DNA of 64,000 nt from Tindallia magadiensis (GCF_900113635.1 NZ_FOQA01000004.1:62001-126000), one strand, 5' to 3'. Positions 1 through 8,808 are shown, counted from the stretch's first letter. A program made the numbers and translations. Notes: generated from the letters alone by a model not told the origin.

Positions 1-22
1 ATATGCAACCACCTCTGGTTTT

Positions 23-1315
23 CTAAGATAAGGTTTCAACTCGAATAAGATTTGCCACTTCCGTTACGGCATCAAACTCTCCAATCTGCTGAATTGTTTT
101 TTTAACAGCCTCTTCCTTTGTTTTATGTGTAATAAAGACGAGAGGAACCGACGTCTCTCCTACTCCCTTTTGAATAACAGAAGATAAGCTTACTCCATTT
201 TCTCCAAAAGTACTGGCAATTCTTCCTAGTACTCCTGGACTGTCTTTAACCATAAAACGAATGTAATAAGCTGTCTGTGTCTCATCCATAGACTTAATAG
301 TCTTACATGTTTCCGAAAAATCCAACTGATAAGATGGTGGTGAAGAGTGGTTCCAGTGACTAGCTATACTAAGGATATCACCTATGACAGCACTAGCCGT
401 AGGAAGATCTCCTGCTCCTTTACCATAGAACATTAGCTCTCCGACTGCATTTCCTTCTACAAAAACAGCATTAAAAGCATCATTTACCGCTGCCAAAGGA
501 TGTTCCTTTTCTATAAACGTCGGGTGAACCCTTAGTTCCATTTTTCCATCCTCTTCCATCCCTATTGCCAGTAATTTAACCACAAAACCCAGTTCTTCGG
601 CAAATTCAATATCTGTAGGAGTCATCTTTCTGATTCCTTCCCGATATACCTGTTGAAAGTCTATCCCCGATTTGAACCCTAATGCAGCTAACAAAGCCAG
701 CTTATGGGCTGCATCATAACCATCAACATCAGCCGTCGGATCAGCTTCCGCGTATCCCTTTTGCTGCGCTTCTTCAAGTGCATCTTCAAAGCGAACGCCT
801 TCCCGGCTCATTTTTGTCAAAATATAGTTGGTTGTTCCATTAACAATGCCCATGATCCTCTGGATCCGGTTTGCTGTCAAGCTTTCTCTGATGGAATGTA
901 AGATTGGTATCCCACCTGCAACACTGGCTTCATACCTAAATTGCACGCCATTTTTCAAAGCTATTGCTGTTAGCTCTTTACCATAAAGTGCGAGAAGTGC
1001 TTTGTTCGCTGTGACAACATGTTTTTTCTTTTCTAAGGCTTTTTCAACATATTTTTTTGCTCCATCCGTTCCTCCCATTAGCTCTACAACAATGTGAATC
1101 GAATCATCTTCTAGAATTTCCTCCGGATCCACTGTTAATATACCTTCATCCAGCCTTATTTCACGTTCTTTATCTATATCATTTACAAGCACTTTGCTAA
1201 TCTCAAAAGTAAAGCCAGCCTGTTTTTCAAACACTGTATGGTTTTTTCCCAATACTTTCCAAACACCCTGCCCTACTGTGCCAAAACCAAGCAGACCAAT
1301 CTTGATGCGTTCCAT
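23..1315 (-). CDS. hom: homoserine dehydrogenase
   Basis: This enzyme reduces aspartate semialdehyde to homoserine with NAD(P)H, the branch point to threonine and methionine. The 430-aa product begins with a Rossmann motif GFGTVGQGV (residues 9-17), has the catalytic-core stretch VTANKALLALYG near residue 100, and ends in an ACT domain (about 350-425) with a PGVLGRIAS motif, typical of feedback-regulated enzymes. Length fits the family (about 430 aa). The start has an AAGGAAGTG ribosome site 7 bases upstream. It lies 41 bases behind an ACT-domain gene on the same strand, so the two probably form an operon. The gene is complete; its stop is close to the window edge. Confidence 0.95.
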   Translation of the reverse strand: MERIKIGLLGFGTVGQGVWKVLGKNHTVFEKQAGFTFEISKVLVNDIDKEREIRLDEGILTVDPEEILEDDSIHIVVELMGGTDGAKKYVEKALEKKKHVVTANKALLALYGKELTAIALKNGVQFRYEASVAGGIPILHSIRESLTANRIQRIMGIVNGTTNYILTKMSREGVRFEDALEEAQQKGYAEADPTADVDGYDAAHKLALLAALGFKSGIDFQQVYREGIRKMTPTDIEFAEELGFVVKLLAIGMEEDGKMELRVHPTFIEKEHPLAAVNDAFNAVFVEGNAVGELMFYGKGAGDLPTASAVIGDILSIASHWNHSSPPSYQLDFSETCKTIKSMDETQTAYYIRFMVKDSPGVLGRIASTFGENGVSLSSVIQKGVGETSVPLVFITHKTKEEAVKKTIQQIGEFDAVTEVANLIRVETLS

Positions 1316-1356
1316 TTTCTGTCACTTCCTTTATTATCGATAGATTATGCTTTTCC

Positions 1357-1803
1357 CTATTCGTTACCCATTATCTTGACTTCCCGAACACCTTCTATGG
1401 ATCTAAGATAACTAATCAGCTCTTCTACATTTACGGTTAAGTCTTTTGTTTCAAGAGAAATGGTTGCATTGGCAATTTGCAGGTAGGGAATGTTTTGATT
1501 AATCGTAACAATACTTCCCTGCACCCTTGCTATTTCTTTGAGCACAGCCATTAAACAACCTGCAATATGGTCCATTGTTAACGCAATGGTAATGATCCTC
1601 CCTTTACCCATTTCATAAAAAGGAAATACATAGTTTCTGTATTTGTAATAAGCGCTACGACTAATACCTACTTTGTCTACAGCTTCATAGATCGTTTTCA
1701 CTTCGCCCCGTCCAAGCATTTCATTTACTTGAACGGTCTTCTCTAATACTTCTGGCATTGCTGAAGTATGCACCAAATAGTACGTATTTTTTTTTGTTCC
1801 CAT
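1357..1803 (-). CDS. pheB: ACT domain protein, PheB/UPF0735 family
   Basis: The 148-aa protein has an N-terminal helix-turn-helix-like part (ISRSAYYKYRNYVFPF, about residues 48-63) followed by an ACT domain from about residue 70 (GRIITIALTMDHIAGCL). This is the architecture of the UPF0735/PheB family found next to hom in many Firmicutes. ACT domains bind amino acids, so a role in sensing or regulating aspartate-family or aromatic amino acid metabolism is plausible, but the biochemical function is not settled in the family. It is the first gene of the probable pheB-hom operon. An AAAGGTG ribosome site lies 7 bases before the ATG. Confidence 0.88.
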   Translation of the reverse strand: MGTKKNTYYLVHTSAMPEVLEKTVQVNEMLGRGEVKTIYEAVDKVGISRSAYYKYRNYVFPFYEMGKGRIITIALTMDHIAGCLMAVLKEIARVQGSIVTINQNIPYLQIANATISLETKDLTVNVEELISYLRSIEGVREVKIMGNE

Positions 1804-1929
1804 TTTTCCACACCTTTTGTCTGTCAGAACAGCACAATTGTATTTTCAACAGATACATCCTACCATAATTATGCTTGTTTGACAACTTTAATTTAATCAT
1901 TACCTGTTTATTACTGTGTAGCGTAAATT

Positions 1930-2925
1930 TTAAGATTTATACTGTTGGCTTTCAAAAATATCCCTTATCTTTTGCTGATTTTCTCTCAATCCTAAAGCTA
2001 ACATAAGTTTTATCCTAGCTTTCTGACCTGGAAGATCTCCCCCTAAAATAACACCCATATCTTTCAGTTCTTTCCCGCCTCCCGGATATCCGTAAGTTCC
2101 CAGAACTCTTCCCGTCGGGCAACGTGAAACCATCACAATGACAACATCCTGATTTAATGCATACTCCAAATCTTCAAGCATTTCCGGTGGTACATTCCCT
2201 CTTCCTAATGCTTCCAAAACAATTCCTTGATCACCACGATCCACACAGAATCGAACCAAAGACCCATCCATTCCTGCTGTGCATTTGATTAAGGAAACTC
2301 CTTTAACTAATTCTTTTGAAGGAATAGTCTGACGATTCACTACCTCACGATGAAAAATAACTTCATCATTATCTACAATTCCCAACGGACCAAATTCCAG
2401 TGATTGAAATGTGTTTAAGCTTAAGGTGCTGGCCTTTGTCACTTCGCTTGCCGCGTTCACTTCATTATTCATTACCACTAAAACACCTTTGTTTTGCGAC
2501 TCTTTTGAAATAGCTGTACAAACAGCCGCTGCTAGATTGCTTGGCCCATCATACCCAAGTTCCGAGCTATTGCGCATAGCACCAACTACCACCACAGGCT
2601 TTTCGGAATTGATTTTTAAATCCATTAAATAAGCCGTTTCCTCCAGAGTGTCCGTACCATGAGTCACTACCACTCCTTCAATATCCTCTCTTTGAAGAAG
2701 CTTTTCAACCACTTCACATAAATCCATCATGCGCTCTGGTGTCATATGCGGCCCAGGGATTGATGAAAAGTTAACAGATTCAATATCAGCAAGCCGGTCA
2801 ATATTGGTAACAAGCGAGAGAATTTGTTCTCCTGATAAAGATGGTATCGCCGCGCCTATGCGCTTATCCACCGTCATCGAAATAGTTCCTCCCGTGAAAA
2901 CAACAGCAACTTTTGATTTTTGCAT
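1930..2925 (-). CDS. ansA: L-asparaginase, type I/II fold
   Basis: This enzyme hydrolyses L-asparagine to aspartate and ammonia. The 331-aa protein shows the first catalytic Thr motif VVFTGGTISM at its N-terminus and the second signature VVTHGTDTLEETAYLM near residue 90; the lysine of this active site is in VVGAMRN. The reading frame is open further upstream to 3006, but the ATG at 2925 has a strong AGGAGG-type site (5'-AGGAGGAAATACGA-ATG), and the extended stretch runs through a rho-independent terminator, so 2925 is the start. No signal peptide follows from this start, suggesting a cytoplasmic enzyme. This fits an organism that ferments amino acids. Confidence 0.92.
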   Translation of the reverse strand: MQKSKVAVVFTGGTISMTVDKRIGAAIPSLSGEQILSLVTNIDRLADIESVNFSSIPGPHMTPERMMDLCEVVEKLLQREDIEGVVVTHGTDTLEETAYLMDLKINSEKPVVVVGAMRNSSELGYDGPSNLAAAVCTAISKESQNKGVLVVMNNEVNAASEVTKASTLSLNTFQSLEFGPLGIVDNDEVIFHREVVNRQTIPSKELVKGVSLIKCTAGMDGSLVRFCVDRGDQGIVLEALGRGNVPPEMLEDLEYALNQDVVIVMVSRCPTGRVLGTYGYPGGGKELKDMGVILGGDLPGQKARIKLMLALGLRENQQKIRDIFESQQYKS

Positions 2926-2971
2926 TCGTATTTCCTCCTGACTATGTAGGTTGATAAAATTTATTATAAAC

Positions 2972-2999
2972 AAAAAAAGGCCTGCTAACAACAGGCCAT
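2972..2999 (-). terminator. rho-independent terminator
   Basis: On the minus strand the sequence reads GGCCTG, a 7-base loop, CAGGCC, then a run of seven T. It ends the transcript of the gene at 3042-3650 and separates it from the asparaginase gene. Confidence 0.8.
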
Positions 3000-3041
3000 C
3001 TTTCATACTATTTCGTCATTCATATCATACTATGTCACCAT

Positions 3042-3650
3042 TTACTCTGATGTTTTTTCCGTTCCGTTAACCCAAGCATCAAATTTTTCCATTACCCGAT
3101 CATAGGTCTTTTGAGAAATATCAGGAAGTCCGCCAAGGGCTTCTTCAGCAGCCTTAAATCCTTTAATAATAGCATCTTTCAGTATTTCTGCCTTAGACGT
3201 ATCTCCGCCAGAAATAGCAATGGCAAAATTAACAATCCTATCGCTTACCTGCTCAACGCCTAACTCTCCGTCAGGTCCCAAAAGAGCTTCCAGATCATTT
3301 CTTGCTATTTCATCAACCTCAACTTCCGTATCAACTAGGTCTTTCATACTATCTAGCTGATCCGTTGAAACACCTTGTCTTTCTAGTAGTTGCCTAACAA
3401 TATCTATCAATTGTTGATGAGCTGCCTGGCTTTCTTTCCACAGTCTTTCTATTGCTTTTTCATCAGGGACATGTTTGGGTTTCTCATAGGTAACTTTCTC
3501 TACTTTCGACTCTTTATCCATTTTATCGACTATGGACGGTTCTGTCTTAACATCTTTTTTTTGCGAATTTTCCTTTGGATTCCGTTCCGCCATCTTCTTT
3601 CTGTTTACCTCAGCATGATAAGAAGATGCAGTATTGTGATGTATTTTCAT
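3042..3650 (-). CDS. conserved hypothetical protein, resembles DUF5610
   Basis: The 202-aa protein has a charged, Lys/Glu-rich, probably disordered N-terminal third (to about residue 70) and a compact helical C-terminal domain. That domain contains AISGGDTSKAEILKDAIIKG and a following LGGLPDISQKTYDRVM segment. This C-terminal pattern recalls the DUF5610 family of unknown function, sometimes found near flagellar genes; the match is from memory and not certain. There is no signal peptide or membrane segment. The ATG at 3650 is preferred over the GTG one codon upstream because a GGAGG site sits 8 bases before it. A terminator follows the gene. Confidence 0.6.
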   Translation of the reverse strand: MKIHHNTASSYHAEVNRKKMAERNPKENSQKKDVKTEPSIVDKMDKESKVEKVTYEKPKHVPDEKAIERLWKESQAAHQQLIDIVRQLLERQGVSTDQLDSMKDLVDTEVEVDEIARNDLEALLGPDGELGVEQVSDRIVNFAIAISGGDTSKAEILKDAIIKGFKAAEEALGGLPDISQKTYDRVMEKFDAWVNGTEKTSE

Positions 3651-3721
3651 CACCTTCGCCTCCCTTCATTAACATTATCGGCATGCAGAGGCAAAAGATG
3701 ATTCCTTTAAAAAAGTTTTTT

Positions 3722-4684
3722 CTAAATTTCATTTCCTAACCTTTCAATAAGTTGCACATGACGAAAAATCCCCTCTTCTTTTTTGGAACGTTTTTTTTCA
3801 GACTGAAACTTTCTAGCTTCCATCCAGCCTACTTTCGTATTTCGATGATATAAATCCAAATCCACTAACCTTTTTCCTGTTTCATCGTATTCCAGCCCCA
3901 TCAGTACTGCTTTCATTTCCGACGGTGGCATAAAAGAAAATAACCGAATTTGATATGCAACAACAGACAATAAGGCCAGAGCATGGTCTTTTGTCCAGTT
4001 TTCTCCAAGAATATATCCCATCTCTAGGGAAGTAATCACATGCATTAATCTTTTATAATGTTTATCATAGTCTCCATAGGAGTCATAAATATTAATTCGA
4101 TATTCATACCAATTTTGGGTTTCCATGCTATGGCTAATATACCTCAGTACTTTTCTTCCCATCTCTTCAAACAGTTGGTCCGTCGATTTATTGATTAACA
4201 GATGGTCTCCTAAAAGATCTTCTTCTGTCAATCTGGTCATCAGAGGCTTATTGGTTAGCCATACCAGAGACTGGTTTTCCCGACCTATCTCTACTCCTTC
4301 TCTCCATGTCACATGCTTGCCACCAAAATCATCTTTTATTGCTTCAATAATTTTTTCTGCATTGCCTGGTATGCGCATCACTAACGATCTTGTTCCCATC
4401 TCTACCTTTTCTAATTGCTTACTTAGCTTCAGGTTAATGACTTCCGCTAAAACCTTCGAACCATTATAGGGAGACAATAGTGTGTGCTTCGCATCTTCAA
4501 CTTTGGTATTGACAGAATTCAAATCTGTCACAAATAAAAGGCTGCTTTTTTCGTCTGAATTTTTAATGCCTTCCTGTAAACTAACCATTTTTGCGATTTC
4601 TCTATCCACAAGCTCCTTCGTCATCATATCCGGATTCTCTGTTCGAAAAAACAAAATTTTAGGTCCTTTACGAAGCGATATCAT
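3722..4684 (-). CDS. hypothetical protein, 320 aa
   Basis: I do not recognise this family. The product is a soluble-looking protein with no signal peptide and no convincing transmembrane segment. It has an early basic part (MISLRKGPKILFFRTENPD), a central region with QSLVWLTNKPLMTRLTEEDL, a helical region rich in Tyr and Trp (NWYEYRINIYDSYGDYDKHY), and a Lys/Arg-rich C-terminus (ARKFQSEKKRSKKEEG). A GGAGGG site five bases before the ATG supports the start. It lies directly downstream of a metallophosphoesterase gene with a 17-base gap, so the two are probably cotranscribed. Confidence 0.6.
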   Translation of the reverse strand: MISLRKGPKILFFRTENPDMMTKELVDREIAKMVSLQEGIKNSDEKSSLLFVTDLNSVNTKVEDAKHTLLSPYNGSKVLAEVINLKLSKQLEKVEMGTRSLVMRIPGNAEKIIEAIKDDFGGKHVTWREGVEIGRENQSLVWLTNKPLMTRLTEEDLLGDHLLINKSTDQLFEEMGRKVLRYISHSMETQNWYEYRINIYDSYGDYDKHYKRLMHVITSLEMGYILGENWTKDHALALLSVVAYQIRLFSFMPPSEMKAVLMGLEYDETGKRLVDLDLYHRNTKVGWMEARKFQSEKKRSKKEEGIFRHVQLIERLGNEI

Positions 4685-4701
4685 TTCATCCCTCCATTTT
4701 T

Positions 4702-5328
4702 CTATAGTCCTGTTCGCCGATGAGTCATTTTCCGGTATTCATTGGTTCCGATCGGATACTTAAGATGATATATTTCCCATTTGTTGACATCTATTACATT
4801 TATATTTAGTAATCCATTCAAATAAACGACACCATTGATGGTTCGATGTTCTGGCTCATATTGATGACCAAAGCAGTAATAACCTTTTTCTTTACCTTCT
4901 ATACACATTTCATGGTGAAGAAAAAAATTTTTATTAAATAATATTACTGGTTGCTCTGGATCAATGGAAATTTTTTCACACTCATCGATGACGTTTTCAA
5001 GATCATGATTTCCCAAGGTTACAATGATTTCTGTTTCTTCAGCTGCTATTTTCAATGTTTCCATAAAATATTTCACAGCTCTTTTATAATGTGGTATTTG
5101 TTCTTTTCTGTTTTCAATTTTATAATTGTCTGCTAAATCTCCAGTGTGAATAATAACAGCTGGTTTTATCGCCTTTACTACCTTAAACATAAATTCATAT
5201 ATTTGCACCGGTGTATCACTGATATGAAGAATAAAAGGTCCTTTGCTCTTCCTCAATGCTCCAGGAATATAAGGCTGATGAGCTAACCCACAAATAAACG
5301 CTTTGGATTCACTAACAAACTTTCCCAT
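4702..5328 (-). CDS. metallophosphoesterase, calcineurin-like
   Basis: The 208-aa protein has the metal-ligand motifs of the calcineurin-like phosphoesterase fold in order: HISDTP (about residue 34), HTGDLADN (about 61), LGNHD (about 105) and a C-terminal FGHQYEP (about 152). Such enzymes use two metal ions to cleave phosphomono- or diesters. The substrate cannot be told from sequence. The protein is compact and lacks a signal peptide. It sits between a MTHFR-like gene 13 bases upstream and an unknown gene 17 bases downstream, which suggests a three-gene unit. A GAGAGGG site precedes the ATG. Confidence 0.85.
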   Translation of the reverse strand: MGKFVSESKAFICGLAHQPYIPGALRKSKGPFILHISDTPVQIYEFMFKVVKAIKPAVIIHTGDLADNYKIENRKEQIPHYKRAVKYFMETLKIAAEETEIIVTLGNHDLENVIDECEKISIDPEQPVILFNKNFFLHHEMCIEGKEKGYYCFGHQYEPEHRTINGVVYLNGLLNINVIDVNKWEIYHLKYPIGTNEYRKMTHRRTGL

Positions 5329-5341
5329 AAAAAAATCCCTC

Positions 5342-6256
5342 TCACCCCATTAATTTGCGTACATCTTTTAACAATGCAATGGATGCATCAATTTCTTCTT
5401 TTTTTATCGAAACACTTTCAACATTGCACCCTATAGGTATTTTTTTCTTTGCCGCAAATTCTAACAATTCTTCAAAAACGTTCTTGGATAATTGCAAGGA
5501 TTGATTCAGCGTATCTTGAGAATGAATCAGCTCATTTTCCATCCAACCAGGTATGCTAACACCAAGCCATTTCATAAATTTCAATGTTTTAACCGAGCCA
5601 CAAGGTGTTAATGTAAAAATCATTGGTGACATATTCTTTTCTTCTTCTAAGCAACGGTAGTAATAGTCCGACAAAAAGTTTTTTGAAGCTTCAATATTAT
5701 ATACGGCTTGAGAAACAAAAAACCGACACCCCTTATCTTCTTTGTTGATCACTCTTGAATGTTCATTTTTTTTGCTAATATGCCTTTCCGGAATCGCCAC
5801 TCCCCCTAACAAAAAGTTCGTCCCTTTGGCGCTTGCCATTTCATAAGCTTCTGGCAAATGAATAGAAACAGACTGATTGCCAGTAGCTGCACCAACAAAG
5901 ACGGATATGCGTGTTTCCTCGCTATCATTATTTACCCATTTTTCCAGATCCTCTACCGAATGTTTCCCAACACATTTATAGATAATTTTAGGCATTCTTA
6001 ATGCCTTCAAATATGTATCACTGTACTTTTCCGGATCTACTGTTTTCATGTATGGAAATGGTCTTTCTTCTAGACACCTTTCCTGCTCATCTTGAATATC
6101 ATAAAGAACCAATCCATCAATATCCATTTTTTCAATTCGATCGATCTGGCGTTTTGATATTTCAAACAGTTTATCTTCCGGTTGATTATTTTTAGGTGGT
6201 GTCAATCCATACAATAAAATCCCTGATTTTCGATTGATGATTTTTTCTTTCAGCAT
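5342..6256 (-). CDS. methylenetetrahydrofolate reductase-like protein
   Basis: The 304-aa protein has the outline of the MTHFR (FAD-linked reductase) TIM barrel: ILLYGLTPPKNN near the N-terminus, DIDGLVLYDIQDE (about 44-56), IYKCVGKH, VFVGAATGNQ, LLGGVAIPERH, CRFFVSQAVYN and IFTLTPCGSVKTLKF. These match the methylenetetrahydrofolate reductase superfamily, though the motifs are divergent from classical MetF and the exact reaction is uncertain. It may act in one-carbon or homocysteine metabolism. A GGAGGGG site precedes the ATG. It starts 36 bases after a terminator that overlaps the end of the moaD-like gene, so it may begin a separate unit with the next two genes. Confidence 0.72.
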   Translation of the reverse strand: MLKEKIINRKSGILLYGLTPPKNNQPEDKLFEISKRQIDRIEKMDIDGLVLYDIQDEQERCLEERPFPYMKTVDPEKYSDTYLKALRMPKIIYKCVGKHSVEDLEKWVNNDSEETRISVFVGAATGNQSVSIHLPEAYEMASAKGTNFLLGGVAIPERHISKKNEHSRVINKEDKGCRFFVSQAVYNIEASKNFLSDYYYRCLEEEKNMSPMIFTLTPCGSVKTLKFMKWLGVSIPGWMENELIHSQDTLNQSLQLSKNVFEELLEFAAKKKIPIGCNVESVSIKKEEIDASIALLKDVRKLMG

Positions 6257-6292
6257 TTTTTCCCCTCCAAGTGTTTCTTATCTATTTTAACG

Positions 6293-6324
6293 AAAAGAGG
6301 GTAAAAATACCACCCTTTACCCTC
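6293..6324 (-). terminator. rho-independent terminator overlapping the moaD-like stop
   Basis: On the minus strand GAGGGTAAA, a 10-base loop and TTTACCCTC form a 9-bp stem followed by TTTT. The TAA stop of the MoaD-like gene lies inside the left arm. It probably ends the aor transcript. Confidence 0.65.
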
Positions 6325-6541
6325 CACCTACTGGCGGAAAAATTGAAATCACATCGCCATTTTCTATCTTTGCGTCCATTTTTCCATCTCTTCCATTAAC
6401 AAGATAAATCGCTACATCATCTTCATCAATCTCTAAAATCTCAAGTAGCTCTTTTCCTATGATTTCTCCTTCAGGTTTAAGTTCTACCTCTTTTCCTCTT
6501 CCTTCACGAAGAGTGGCAAAAAGCCTAACTTTAATGAGCAT
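6317..6541 (-). CDS. MoaD/ThiS family sulfur-carrier protein
   Basis: The 74-aa ubiquitin-like protein starts MLIKVRLFATLREGRGKEV and ends VISIFPPVGGG. The terminal Gly-Gly is the site where MoaD is adenylated and thiocarboxylated to donate sulfur to the pterin dithiolene. Its place directly behind an aldehyde:ferredoxin oxidoreductase gene suggests that it serves tungsten-pterin cofactor synthesis for that enzyme. An AAGGAAGG site lies before the ATG. A ThiF/MoeB-like activating enzyme at 52697-53389 could be its E1 partner, but that is inference. Confidence 0.85.
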   Translation of the reverse strand: MLIKVRLFATLREGRGKEVELKPEGEIIGKELLEILEIDEDDVAIYLVNGRDGKMDAKIENGDVISIFPPVGGG

Positions 6542-6668
6542 TTCAACCTTCCTTTCTGAAAACTATTCTTCTGTTTCTATCTTTCTTTTACCCATTTTCC
6601 TAATCCAAAACATCTTTTGCAACTCTTCTGTGTCGTCAAAAGAATCATCTTGTCACTTCATTCATATT

Positions 6669-6700
6669 GAAAGAAGAGCTTCCGGATCAGAAGCTCTTCT
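6669..6700 (-). terminator. strong hairpin between aor and the moaD-like gene
   Basis: AGAAGAGCTTC, a 7-base loop and GAAGCTCTTCT form a perfect 11-bp stem. The following minus-strand bases are only TTTC, so it is a weak terminator or an RNA-processing/partial-termination signal that could lower moaD expression relative to aor. Confidence 0.5.
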
Positions 6701-6732
6701 CTTCTTAAAGCCATGATTCTCCCTTATTTTTT

Positions 6733-8529
6733 TTATTCAATGCTCAGTTCTTTTAACTTACCCTCTGTCGGCGCGCCTTTTGCATCCCAACCTCTTACTT
6801 CATAATAAGCTGGCAGCATTTCAGCTAATAAAGATCTTTCTCCTTTTGATGGACCTTCTTTAATTTCTTCGTTGAGTAATCTTGGTGGCAATGTGTCCTC
6901 TTCTGGAGTGATGCCAGAGTTCATATTAAACACTTTTTCCATATTCCAGATTCTCTCACCTGCCTGAAGCAAGGATTCTGCCGTATACTCGATTCCTGTT
7001 ACGGCTGTAAGCATATCTGCATAATCATCAGCCGTCATTGCAAAAGAGGTGAACAGACAGAGACCACTAGAGTCAATTGCTGCTGTCAGGTCTTGGAATA
7101 TTTTTACCCATTCCGGTTTACCAGCCGCATCAAATCGATCGAGTTTTTCTGGTAATGCCAGAATTTCAGGCGAAATTAAATATGCACGCACATGACATCC
7201 ACCTCGATTAGAAGTAGCATAGGCCAATCCTTGTCCTTGAATGGCGCGCGGGTCATAAGCTGGCAGCTCCTGTTTTTTAACACTCATCGATAATTCCGGA
7301 GCACCATACATCTCACCTAATCGATAAGAGCCTTCTGCCATTTTATCGCCCAAACCTTCTCTCATACCCATTCGCTTTGTCCACTCAATAACCGCTTCAC
7401 TGTTTCCAAACTCTAGTGATAGTCCATCTAGTTCGTCATCTTTAATAAGTCCCTTTTGGTATAGCTCCATTGCTGCTGCAATTGTACAAGAAGTTGAAAT
7501 CGTATCCAAGCCTACCTCATTACACCAGTAATTTGCTTTGATAATGGATTTCATATCAGATACTCCACAATCAGCCCCGTAACCCCAAATAGTTTCATAT
7601 TCAGGACCACCGCTTTCAATACCATCCTCTACTTCACAATGCCTTCCACAGGCAATAGGACATCCGTAACATCCGGTATTTTTTATCAGATATTTCTCCG
7701 CCAGGGTTTCGCCACTTATCTCCTCAGCCTTGTCAAAGGTGGCTTGTTGGAAGTTGTTTGTAGGAAAGACTCCGTTTTCGTTAATAATATTAACAAGAAC
7801 AGCTGTTCCGTAAGTCGGCAATCCAGTGCCTGTTACGCCATTTTCTCGGATTTGTGCATTGGAGCGTTTTACCACTTCTTTGAGCTTATCTTTATCAGCA
7901 ACTTCCGGCTTTCCAGAGCCCTTCACCGTAATAGCCTTAAGATTTTTAGAACCCATAACAGCCCCAACACCAGAACGGCCGGCAGCACGATCATAGTCGT
8001 TCATAATCGCGGCAATTTTAGAAAGTTTCTCTCCACCAGGACCGATATTAAGAACCTTCACTTTTTCTCCTTCTGTTTCCAATAGCATTTTTGTTGTTTC
8101 GCTCGTCATTTTCCCCCATAAATGGGACGCATCTTTAATCTCAACCTTATCATCGTTGATACTAATATAGACAGGTTTCTCTGCTTTTCCTTCCAGTACG
8201 ATCATATCGTACCCGGCAAATTTCAATTCAGCACCCCATCTTCCACCTGAGTTAGAAGAAGCAATGGTTCCTGTTAATGGCGATTTTGTAATAGCCATAT
8301 AACGTCCACCAGTAGGAGTAGGTGTTCCACTCAAAGGACCTGTTGCAAAAAATAGTTTGTTTTCCGGACTAAGGGCGTCCACTTTGGCATCTACCTCGTT
8401 TGAAAACATTTTTTCCGCCAACCCTCGTCCACCAACGTATAACTTTGCCAATTCCTTATCCAAGGCCTCTTTTTTAACATCCCCTGTAGATAAATTGATT
8501 CTTAAAATTTCACCTGTATACCCGTACAT
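6733..8529 (-). CDS. aor: aldehyde:ferredoxin oxidoreductase
   Basis: This enzyme oxidises aldehydes to acids (or the reverse) with ferredoxin, using a tungsten-bis-pterin cofactor and one [4Fe-4S] cluster in the cytoplasm. The 598-aa protein has the family N-terminus MYGYTGEILRINL, the pterin-binding region GGRYMAITKSPLTG, and the four cluster cysteines C287-x2-C290-x3-C294 and C491. Length is typical (about 600 aa). It is followed by a MoaD-like carrier gene and preceded by a sigma-54 promoter and an AcoR-type activator gene. In amino-acid fermenters it would clear aldehydes made from 2-oxo acids. An AAGGAGG site precedes the ATG. Confidence 0.95.
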   Translation of the reverse strand: MYGYTGEILRINLSTGDVKKEALDKELAKLYVGGRGLAEKMFSNEVDAKVDALSPENKLFFATGPLSGTPTPTGGRYMAITKSPLTGTIASSNSGGRWGAELKFAGYDMIVLEGKAEKPVYISINDDKVEIKDASHLWGKMTSETTKMLLETEGEKVKVLNIGPGGEKLSKIAAIMNDYDRAAGRSGVGAVMGSKNLKAITVKGSGKPEVADKDKLKEVVKRSNAQIRENGVTGTGLPTYGTAVLVNIINENGVFPTNNFQQATFDKAEEISGETLAEKYLIKNTGCYGCPIACGRHCEVEDGIESGGPEYETIWGYGADCGVSDMKSIIKANYWCNEVGLDTISTSCTIAAAMELYQKGLIKDDELDGLSLEFGNSEAVIEWTKRMGMREGLGDKMAEGSYRLGEMYGAPELSMSVKKQELPAYDPRAIQGQGLAYATSNRGGCHVRAYLISPEILALPEKLDRFDAAGKPEWVKIFQDLTAAIDSSGLCLFTSFAMTADDYADMLTAVTGIEYTAESLLQAGERIWNMEKVFNMNSGITPEEDTLPPRLLNEEIKEGPSKGERSLLAEMLPAYYEVRGWDAKGAPTEGKLKELSIE

Positions 8530-8596
8530 AATTTTCCTCCTTTACACAGTTCCTATCATTTTAAAATCAGCAACTATTTCTTATACTATTAAAATA

Positions 8597-8612
8597 TGCA
8601 AGTAACGTGCCA
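8597..8612 (-). promoter_or_regulatory. sigma-54 (-24/-12) promoter of aor
   Basis: The minus strand reads TGGCACG-TTAC-TTGCA, matching the RpoN consensus, with the GG and GC doublets 10 bases apart. The predicted start is near 8586, about 57 bases before the aor ATG. The upstream gene encodes a GAFTGA-bearing activator that works only with sigma-54. Confidence 0.93.
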
Positions 8613-8738
8613 TTTATCGACAAGGTCGCTTTAATCAGCAAGAGAAACCTTAGAAGCATTGCAATATCAAAGTATCCTTTTTTTATTTTTTCTAAATATT
8701 CCATATATGCCGCCGCTTATTTTTCTATTTTTCCTCTT

Positions 8739-8808
8739 GTGTCCTTTTTAGGAACATTTCCCCAGAGATAAGTGTTTCTTTTTGGATCACTGTTCCTTTT
8801 TAGAGCAT
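8739..8808 (-). promoter_or_regulatory. candidate activator-binding repeats upstream of aor
   Basis: Three related 18-bp partial dyads occur at 8739-8756, 8773-8790 and 8791-8808, each of the form TGTTCC-TTTTTA-GGAACA with mismatches (read on the plus strand). They lie about 125-195 bases upstream of the sigma-54 promoter, a usual distance for enhancer sites. The last one overlaps the 3' end of the regulator gene. Confidence 0.45.

Noticed and set aside
2926-3006. N-terminal extension of the asparaginase with a hydrophobic stretch that looks like a signal peptide.
   Set aside because: It is the translation of a rho-independent terminator and the ribosome site; the ATG at 2925 has a strong AGGAGG-type site.
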